Shown piece after piece: positions 38,797-46,794 of a DNA stretch of 46,794 nucleotides. Made by a program: the position numbers and the translations under genes. Under the pieces are notes generated by a model. The model was not told the DNA's origin, made no database searches, and worked only from the letters and a program-made list of their open reading frames with translations. This stretch comes from Ichthyophonus hoferi (taxonomy: Eukaryota; Opisthokonta; Ichthyosporea; Ichthyophonida; Ichthyophonidae), in the NCBI GenBank assembly GCA_002751075.1, contig NAOQ01000348.1:27214-74007 (forward strand). The letters run 5' to 3'. Within the stretch, counting starts at the first letter, position 1, and every line of letters starts with the position of its first letter.

Positions 38797-39204
38797 ATGT
38801 CTGGAAAGGGAAAGGGTAAGGGAGGCAAAGGAAAGGTAGCCGCTGTTAAGGCCAATTCCCGTTCATCCAGGGCTGGACTCCAATTTCCAGTTGGTCGTGT
38901 GCACCGCCTCTTGCGCCGTGGTAACTATGTTGAACGCGTTGGTGCCGGAGCGCCTGTGTACCTGGCGGCTGTACTGGAGTATCTTGCGGCTGAGATTCTT
39001 GAACTTGCTGGCAACGCTGCACGTGACAATAAAAAGTCTCGCATCATCCCTCGGCACCTCCAACTGGCCATTCGCAATGATGAGGAGCTGAACAGGTTGC
39101 TCGGGTACGTTACCATTGCACAGGGTGGTGTTCTACCCAACATTCATGCCGTCCTTCTGCCAAAGAAGGTTGTTGAGAAGGGCTCCAAGAGCATTGAGGC
39201 GTAA
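38797..39204 (+). CDS. Histone H2A (intronless, 135 aa)
   Basis: Core nucleosome histone pairing with H2B. The H2A signature is unbroken: [49 protein letters not shown] and [15 protein letters not shown]. Acidic-patch Glu and Asp residues are present. The N-terminal tail is a Gly-Lys repeat ([13 protein letters not shown]), longer than the usual SGRGKGGK. Differences from canonical H2A include RRGNYVERV for RKGNYAERV and LLGYVTIAQ for LLGKVTIAQ. The tail ends KGSKSIEA, so the SQ[E/D]-phi motif of H2A.X is absent; H2A.Z features are also absent. The lack of introns, the TATA box and the 3' stem-loop indicate a replication-dependent gene. No H2B, H3 or H4 partner is found in the flanking DNA here. 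Confidence 0.97.
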   Translation: MSGKGKGKGGKGKVAAVKANSRSSRAGLQFPVGRVHRLLRRGNYVERVGAGAPVYLAAVLEYLAAEILELAGNAARDNKKSRIIPRHLQLAIRNDEELNRLLGYVTIAQGGVLPNIHAVLLPKKVVEKGSKSIEA

Positions 39205-39243
39205 AGGCTGCTAGACATACCTTTTTACTCTAATGGTCTACTT

Positions 39244-39259
39244 GGTGTTTATAAACACC
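39244..39259 (+). terminator. Histone mRNA 3' stem-loop
   Basis: GGTGTTTATAAACACC forms a 6-bp stem with a four-base loop, the exact size of the histone processing hairpin, 40 nt after the stop codon. The loop is UAUA instead of the usual UUUC, but the first and third loop uridines are kept, as are the two G-C pairs at the base. It is expected to bind SLBP and replace a poly(A) tail. Confidence 0.8.
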
Positions 39260-39270
39260 ATTCCTTTACA

Positions 39271-39280
39271 CAGAGAAAAC
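39271..39280 (+). promoter_or_regulatory. Histone downstream element (U7-binding site)
   Basis: Purine-rich CAGAGAAAAC begins 11 nt after the hairpin, where the U7 snRNA-pairing element is expected. Cleavage would fall between the two. Confidence 0.6.
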
Positions 39281-40479
39281 GCTGCATACGCTAGCTACAT
39301 AGTTTTCTGTTACATGAAAATAATCTTATTTGGGTTACATATAGAAATCTTCTTTCCTATTGTTTTTATTTAAAGCATGACGCTTATCGGAAACAAGAAT
39401 CTCTTTTGAGATTATTGAAGTACTTGACTTTGAAGATATAAAACCCAGTATGTACCTGGGATGTGAGCACAATAAGTAAAACTGTACACATACAGGTAGT
39501 TAGTAACATTCGCATTAACCTCAGAGTTAGGTACCATGGTCTAAAACGCAATGCTATATTTTTGAAACATTTCTTCATCAGGTTCTCTTTATTCACCAGC
39601 ATAAAACGTAGAGACCATCAATTTAACTCCCATATGTATTTTTTTTCAATTACATTGCTTAACACTATTACCAGTTCTCCATTTCGGTATGATTTAACGG
39701 ATATATGAAAATGTGCAATAGGTTCTAATGAGTGATATATCTGACTAATCACATTAATCCTGTGAGTATAACATGTATTTATCTTCACTTTAACCGTATA
39801 CACACCCATCAATATAATGTCTGTTCACAGCTATGACCGCAAAGCCAAATTATATCTAAATGACTTCATATAGCGGTGGTCATTAGAGGCACAAGACACA
39901 AAACATACCAAATTATAAACAGATCATGGTTTGAGACAAGCATAATTACAAGATTCTATATACATTATGAAAGGTAACATACCATTTTATACTATACTAA
40001 TATTATATTGATTATATATAGTAACATTGATGATATTTATGCAGGCCTATCTGATACCAAGCTAAAATTCAACGTGTTATCGTAGGGCTAGAGACCGGGT
40101 TTACTTGGACGTTAATTCTAACAGTGTCATTACCCGTATGTAGGATTAGAAAATTTAAGTCGTTTGTTATATTAACAACAGGAAAAGTACAAATCATCGA
40201 ATGCATATTTTATTTACCTAGATCAGTACAGATTGGAATGTGCCTACAATTTGATAGAACGGATTATATACTCATGGTAGTACATATTTCTATCGTTTTT
40301 ATAATAAACTGCCATACCATAAGTCTGTTTTGAGTGGCGGTGGTGAAGTATGTGTATTGCTAGGGCTATAATGCCCATCATTGGCTTAGATGTATATTCC
40401 TGTATGTGGAGGAAATACCGTAGTCGAGCTACAATTGCCTAATTTTGTCTAGCCTATAACCCAAGCTGTTTCTTATTGT
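39281..40479. other. Intergenic DNA between convergent H2A and importin-alpha genes
   Basis: About 1.2 kb, AT-rich. I see no exon, RNA gene or element in it. Confidence 0.5.
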
Positions 40480-40485
40480 TTTATT
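40480..40485 (-). terminator. Likely poly(A) signal of importin-alpha (AATAAA)
   Basis: AATAAA on the minus strand, about 167 nt past the importin-alpha stop codon, a normal distance for a short 3' UTR. Confidence 0.5.
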
Positions 40486-40651
40486 TTAGAACATTTCTGA
40501 AAAAAAAAATTTCCCCATGGCCTGTAAGATAATATATATCCCCTTATATTCTGATACTTTATATAGTACTGCAGCATTCAATATATTATGTCATTATATC
40601 TCAATAAGGTTAAAAGAAAACTCAAAGGCACTACAGAGTCTAATAATTAAT

Positions 40652-43600
40652 TTAGAAGTTGAACCTGTTGTCTTCACCGTTGGGGTTATTGTTCTGTGCC
40701 TGGAAGTGATAGGCAGTCTCTGTGGCAATGGGTGCAATATTCTCATTGCTATCATCGTCATCTTCACTGAAAAACTTGGTGATGATCTCGTATGCTTTCT
40801 GCAATAGAGAAAAAGAGAGTCAGATAAACAGAGCGGTGGTGGTGTAAAAGGTAGGTAGCCCGGGTTATGTCTTCACAGTACAGTGCAGTAACTAAATTAA
40901 GCCTCTCCCAAATATCGCACAATGATATGATATAATAAAACAGTTGGGAGAAAAAGATATAAAATAATTGGTAGGTTGGTTTATAAGGATAATAAGCATG
41001 GCAGCGAGGTGATTGATAACATTATTTGGAGTATTAGGCCAAATATATAGCTAATTGTATATTATTTCTTTTAATTTCCAACTCTCACCTTAAACGATGA
41101 ATTATGTATTGGAAGTCCATTATAAGATGGTAAAGCAGTAAATACTTTACAGTATAGATATTACATTAAACATTGCATCAACGTGTTAAATACAGAGATA
41201 TAAATGGCTTGTGCAGAGGAGGAAAACAGCTACATGTATTACAACATAGCACGGGAAATAGAGGACGCGACATGACACCAGTTACAACATAAACAATAAT
41301 GAAATATAATAAAATAAACATAAAGAGATGGAAGGAATGCGGTGAGGTGTACCTTGTAAACAGCATCACTACTGTGCTCCTGCAGGGCCTCAATGGCATC
41401 AACCCCACCAGCTTCCTCCAGGAACACGGCGTATTCATTCTCCAGTCCTCTCTTTGAGCCCACCTGTCAAGACATTGTATGCCTGTTAAATCCGTTCTAA
41501 TGCATATATCTATAGTGGCTGAACTGATTTGAGTATACCAATAACTCTTTCAATAGCAAGTTTCATTCTAGTAGGCTAGGTAAGGTCAGCAGGAGATCAT
41601 AGAATATAGACATAGATTGAATCATTCTACCACTTCACCAAAAACTGCACTTATGAATTTAAAACAACGAGAATATTGGGCTAGTGTAATGCGTAGGGTT
41701 ATTAGCAGGAGAAGGACGAAGTGGTCAGCCTACCTTCAAGATCTTATCAATGCCATCCAACACTAACTTTAGCATACCAGGGTCTAGATCAGGTCTCATC
41801 ATAGACACTAGGGAGGTAATCACACCCTGCTGTACTAGGAAGGCCACAATGGGCTCGGTCCCGCCTGCGCATCAATTACATAGTCAGATTGATATATGAA
41901 AGCACAGCCTTATGGGATATGTGGCATACGGTGTGGTACATACTGCACCATTTGATCACACTACCTCCAAAATGAATGGGTACATGCTATTCAACGGACC
42001 CACCCGGTGTATAAGTTTGTGTAATGCGGAGGGCGGTCATATATGAAAGAAAGAGTGTTAGATAGTCAGAAGGCTATACTTATTAGTGCCTATCAAACAC
42101 TACTACCCCGGTGTATACACCTATGTATATTATATATGGGTATGTGTATATGTCACAAGTCATTGACATATCAAGGAGAGAAACCACACCTTGTAGCATA
42201 TTAACGAGGGTCCAGATAGCTTCCTTTCGTACACGCATCTCATCTACCGCCGCACATTTGATAACCAATGGTACAAGATTAGCATCAGCAATAGACTGGA
42301 TCTGCAGTTTGGTGCCCGCCCCAATATTGCTCAACACCCAGCAGGCTTCCTTGCGAAGATTGGCCTTAGGACTCTGGAGAAGGGCTTGCATTTGAAGAAG
42401 AATATTGGCATTCAACACCACCTGTGAGCATAGTATGCATGAGAATACACACACACACATATATATATATATATAACTACCCTTAACTGTGTGTGATAGC
42501 CTACCAATCATTCCAACCATTATAACTGCACTACACACAATGGCGGAATGTGTGGTTAAGTGGCCTTCATATTAAATTGTATCATAAACTTTATATTTGA
42601 TTGCGCATAAATTATTTCTTAAATGTATTAAAACGTTCTATTAAAAAAGCCAAACACATAACTGACTTTATTATTAACAGCGCCCATGTCTATCAACCTT
42701 GTCATTGTTTAAGCCGTTAATAGCACAATTTTAACGTATGTGGTTGAGCAGACAAGGGAAAGAGAGGCCATCCAATTACCACACAAAGAGAACAAATGGT
42801 TATCTTTACCTGAGTCTCCATCTCATTGCCAGTGACAATGTTGCCGAGGGCACGAAGGGCTGGGGTCTTTACTTCCTCACTGGGGTGGCTTAGAAGCTCT
42901 ACCATACGAGATACCACACCTGCCTCAATTACCGACTTGATCTTGATATTCTCCTCTCCATCACTGAGGTAGGAGAGGGCCCAGCAGGCATCGGCTAGAA
43001 TTTCTTTGTCCTGCAGGTGTCAGGAATAACGTTAGGTTGGTTAGTAATAGTAACCATGACAACAATAAAAAAAGAAAGCCCTACGTGAAGTAATAAAATA
43101 CTGCACGTTATTGTTGACGAATGGGGAGTACGATCTAATCGCTAGGTGCAATATATGACTGTACATACATGTAATATAACTAGAATACACAGGACGTCCA
43201 GAGCTATAGTATGATCAGCCTATAACACAGGTAGGCCTTAGGCATCCCCTTCATCTATCATCTATATATCGACCATAGTTATCAATCACCCTTCACTTTA
43301 ACATATCATTGGGCAGCCAGCCTACACCACTACCACAAACATGATTTATATCCAATCAGCGTGATGACACCAGATAATAGCCTGGGCACCACAACCTTTT
43401 CAATTGGTTGTATAAAAATAGAATTGGGCTGGGACTACTATATATGTATGTACTTGGGGTCCAATACCCAGACACATACAGGTATATCGTTTAAACGACG
43501 CAGTCTAACCCACACACGACACCAACTAAGGTAAATGTACCCCTTTCAAAGAGGATACTTGCCTGGCTGTATAGAAGGCGGGCCAACGTGGGCAGGGCCG

Positions 43601-45836
43601 TGCCAGTCACTGCGAAGTCGGGGTAAGGCTTCTTGCCACGGCACAGGTTAGAGAGGGTCCACACAGCATTGCGCATGATTAGCGCGGAGGTGGTGGTGTT
43701 GTTAAGCACCTTAAGTATACCGGGCATGGCACCGCACTGTATGTTAGGGTTGATGTTGATAGTACAGTTAGTGCTTGCAATTATGTTTTATATATTAAGG
43801 AGTGTAATAGGTACTGCCATTACAGTTTCTCTGTGGGGATATTTAGCCAATAATAGGCAATGACGTAATGTATGCATACATACATTCAGATTCAAGTCAA
43901 TTGCAAATTGAAAAAAATAATTGGTATTTTGAACGAATACGATGTTCTCCAGAGCAGACAGATGAAAAAAAATTTAGTTGTAAAGGTCCGCAAGGAGCAG
44001 AAATAGCATATACGCAAGGTGGTAGGTACAGAATAGGGTTATGTCCTTTATGGTAAAAGAATACATTGGAGGGCTTACCCTGTGCGTAGGATTTCTTTAC
44101 TACACAAATATTATAGCAAATATTGTACCCGTAACACAAATATTATAGGGAGGAGAGAAGGTGTTATCCGTATAATGGTACATAATGTTCTAATGCTAAT
44201 TGTGAGTAGTAAATAACTAAGTCTTGGTTAGTCATGTTTATCCATCCATAGGCTACACTATACACCGTTCTCACTGATATGTCATGTGAATGTATGGGAT
44301 ACTTTATAAAAAAAGGCAAGGCCTGTATCAACAAAGTAAATCAAAATAAAACCAACCTATATATATATAGGAGGGAATGTGCATTCACACACGTTACCTT
44401 GAGAACGTAATCACGACACATCTCTGAGTCACCTGCAATGTTGCCAAGAGCCCATACTGATTGGTCCCTGACATCCTCACTGGGAGAGTCAAGTAGCTGA
44501 ACAAAGGCTATCACACCTCCTGTAGCAGATATACATGACTTGGAGTGAGATAGTTGGTAGCATAAACCGTACAATGTGTTGGAATATGACTGGGCAACTT
44601 AGCGCCTGATGCCATTAATAGCCAATATAATGCGGGTAAATGACAATCAAGATAAGTGTGGGAGACTAATCAAAATAGACTATATATGACATTTCCTAAC
44701 TTACCTAGTTATTTTAGCTTAACGTGACTGGTGTTGTGATGGTTTCTACAAAGTATGTCTGTATACAATAAAACCGCACCTCATAAAGATATGAAAGACA
44801 GGGTACGAGCACACACATAATACGAATAGAAAGCAACAGGAGGGAAAGGAGGTGCACCAAGATAATAAAAGAAACATAACCAGAAAGTACAACAACCTTG
44901 CTCCACTACCACTTTAGTCTGTTCCGATGTACCGGAAGCAATATTAGTAAGGGTCCAGGCCGCCTCAAACTGCACTAAGGGGTGCTCTACATCGCCTAGA
45001 AGCTCAACAATGCGAGGTACAGCTCCTGTTTCAATCACCGTATTGATGGGTGGATCACGGTCCTTGGAGAGCATCTTTCTAAGGGGGGGAAACGATCAGA
45101 AGGGACAGGGTAAGGGGAAGAAGGTAGGGGAGAGGAAATGGCACACAAAAGAATAAGAAGATTAACTTAGACCAAGGAAGGTTACACGGAGGACAGATCT
45201 AGGCTCTAGATAAAAAAAAATAAACCTGCCTCTACCCTTTTAAAGTGAAAAGAGAGAAGGAACATACCTGATCTGTTGAATGCTCCTATGACGAACCTCA
45301 GGGTCCTCAGAATAGAGCATGTCGGTTAACTCCTGAAGGTTCTCTGAGGCCATAGGTGTAGCGAGGGGGGTCTCATCTATATCCTCCTCTTCCTCGTCCT
45401 CGATGTTGACATTACGGCGTTTCATCAACTGCAGCCAAGATAAATTCGTCAGTTTCCAGCATGCATATTTAAAGAGGGAAGTACAGGTGAGGAATAAATA
45501 TAAATATACAAAGATATTGTGCAATGAGGTGAACTCAAAGAGGAGAAACATGGATATGTGAGGGCGGCGAGTGCCACATATTAAAGTCTGGCCACAGTTT
45601 TGGTGCAAGAAAGTATCAGTACCCAGGGATACATTTGTTCCATTCCGGCTTGACTTTAAGTGAAAATCCGTAACAGGAGGCAACTTTAGACAAACGAATA
45701 CAGAAACAATCCCTGTGAACATACCAAAAACACCTTCTAAAGGAAAGAAAAGAATAAAAAGAATAAATCCATGGCAGTGGATGCGCTAGGAAAATGTAGT
45801 AAGAAAAAAACAAAAATACGAATGAGTTGAATGGAG

Positions 45837-45890
<54 letters not shown>

Positions 45891-46128
45891 CATGGAAGAA
45901 TATGTAGGTAACCAGAACAGAGCAAGAGGACAGGAGGAGAATAGATAGAAACATGGAAAGCATAATGAGGGAATATTCAGAACATACCTTCTCGTCACGG
46001 TTAGTCTTTCTCAGTTGCACTGTAGTATCGCGACGGCGGTTGCGAGATTCCTCCACGCCAAATGCTTTATTTTTAAAGTTTCTGGGCTGAGCAGCCACAT
46101 TCTGGTTGGTGTCACGAAGGGCCGACAT
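40652..46128 (-). CDS. KPNA6: Importin subunit alpha, KPNA1/5/6 type (10 coding exons, 533 aa)
   Basis: Exons in transcript order: 46128-45988, 45428-45268, 45078-44897, 44519-44398, 43736-43563, 43010-42810, 42421-42190, 41864-41734, 41463-41353, 40798-40652. Phases agree, giving 534 codons with stop. The adaptor binds basic NLS cargo through ARM repeats and importin-beta through an N-terminal IBB domain (about residues 12-55: RNFKNK, RNRRRD, LRK, MKRRNV). NLS-site Trp-Asn pairs are W142/N146, W184/N188 and W228/N232 (major site) and W355/N359 and W397/N401 (minor site). [21 protein letters not shown] and [14 protein letters not shown] mark the KPNA1/5/6 clade; one-to-one orthology with a single human gene is not claimed. 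The intron after exon 5 starts with GC (CAG|GCAAGT). An acceptor-like site 28 bases before the ATG suggests a 5' UTR intron. Confidence 0.96.
45841..45884. repeat. (GA)22 microsatellite
   Basis: A perfect GA run, CT on the coding strand, in the first coding intron of importin-alpha. The Ser/Leu-repeat frames across it are artefacts. Confidence 0.95.
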
Positions 46129-46760
46129 AGTGGTAGTGTATGTGGTGATAAAATGTAATCTGTGTGAAAGAAGATATTGAGAACTAAAGGAAAATATACT
46201 ATGGGTTGACACTTAAGATGGACTGTTTAACAGTCTAGTCACAAGTCAAAAGCTGTCAAAGGCAATATACGTGATAAAGTAGATGTAAGGTAAAATAATA
46301 TATAGTTTCAATACCAAGCCCATATAATCCTTAGATATTGACTGCCTATAATAGAAAGTCAGGCAATATAAACAAAGAATAGGTGAGAAGAACCAACGTT
46401 ATATTTGTATGTACAGGACAAACCGCCTACCTATCGGTAATATATAATATATCGGGGGGCAACTTCCAACAGTCAACACTCCCCTGTGATCTCTATCAGT
46501 TATATCTTAATATATTACCCAATAGTTATCTAAAGTTAAAAGTTTAATGCGAGTTGAAATTCTTCCCACATTCTGGAATAACATTGAGAGCCCATTTTAA
46601 TACGGTTAAATATTGGTTGATGTGCTTTATACATGTGATGTGCTGTTCTTTGCAGCATGAAGCCAACTACACTGCGAAATATTATGATTCACTTTGCTAC
46701 TACTTTACCTTGCATTGCTCTATAATTTTTAAATTGATTTGCACTATTTTACTTTAATTA

Positions 46761-46794
<34 letters not shown>
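46129..46794. other. Importin-alpha upstream region and terminal (TA)n
   Basis: It holds the probable 5' UTR exon/intron and promoter of the minus-strand importin-alpha gene; no element is certain. A perfect TA repeat fills 46762-46794 up to the window edge. Confidence 0.5.

Noticed and set aside
45616-45925. Leu/Ser-repeat minus-strand frames near importin-alpha intron 1
   Set aside because: They read through the (GA)22 microsatellite and intron sequence; the true splice sites at 45988 and 45428 exclude them.

Overview
The window is eukaryotic nuclear DNA. It is AT-rich, with intron-split genes that use GT-AG junctions, and five protein families are recognisable by eye. Compact introns (mostly 100-900 bp), vertebrate-like gene structures and an AZUL-HECT ubiquitin ligase point to an animal. 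A non-bilaterian such as a demosponge (Amphimedon-like) is my best guess, but that is inference; no marker here proves it. A 320-base N run shows this is a draft scaffold.

Layout, left to right: (1) 286-395, possible first exon of a minus-strand gene running off the left edge. (2) 1753-9403, plus strand, a complete ten-exon UBE3A/HECTD2-type HECT ligase (974 aa) with an AZUL zinc domain. (3) 12842-17104, minus strand, four phase-consistent exons of a long coiled-coil protein I do not recognise; its 3' end is unresolved. (4) 17864-17986, an orphan C-terminal-looking exon. (5) 18584-19397, a sequence gap flanked by an exact 243-bp direct repeat, probably an assembly fault. (6) 20036-20605, ribosomal protein S29 in three exons with a typical ribosomal-protein promoter. 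(7) 25682-36195, transportin-1 in 22 exons (899 aa). (8) 38797-39204, an intronless histone H2A with a TATA box and a histone-type 3' stem-loop. (9) 40652-46128, minus strand, importin-alpha of the KPNA1/5/6 type in ten exons (533 aa), including one GC-AG intron.

Two nuclear import receptors of different classes (transportin-1 and importin-alpha) lie tail to tail with a histone H2A gene between them. Histones and ribosomal proteins are among the known cargoes of these receptors, but whether the clustering means anything is unknown. All exon joins of the recognised genes were checked by hand for reading phase and give uninterrupted proteins of the usual family length.

No CRISPR array, tRNA, rRNA, or intact or broken transposon was recognised. 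The most unusual points are the mixed UBE3A/HECTD2 character of the ligase, a candidate poison exon inside it, the unidentified coiled-coil gene, the gap-flanking duplication, the UAUA-loop histone hairpin and strand-asymmetric introns (UG-rich first half, CA-rich second half).
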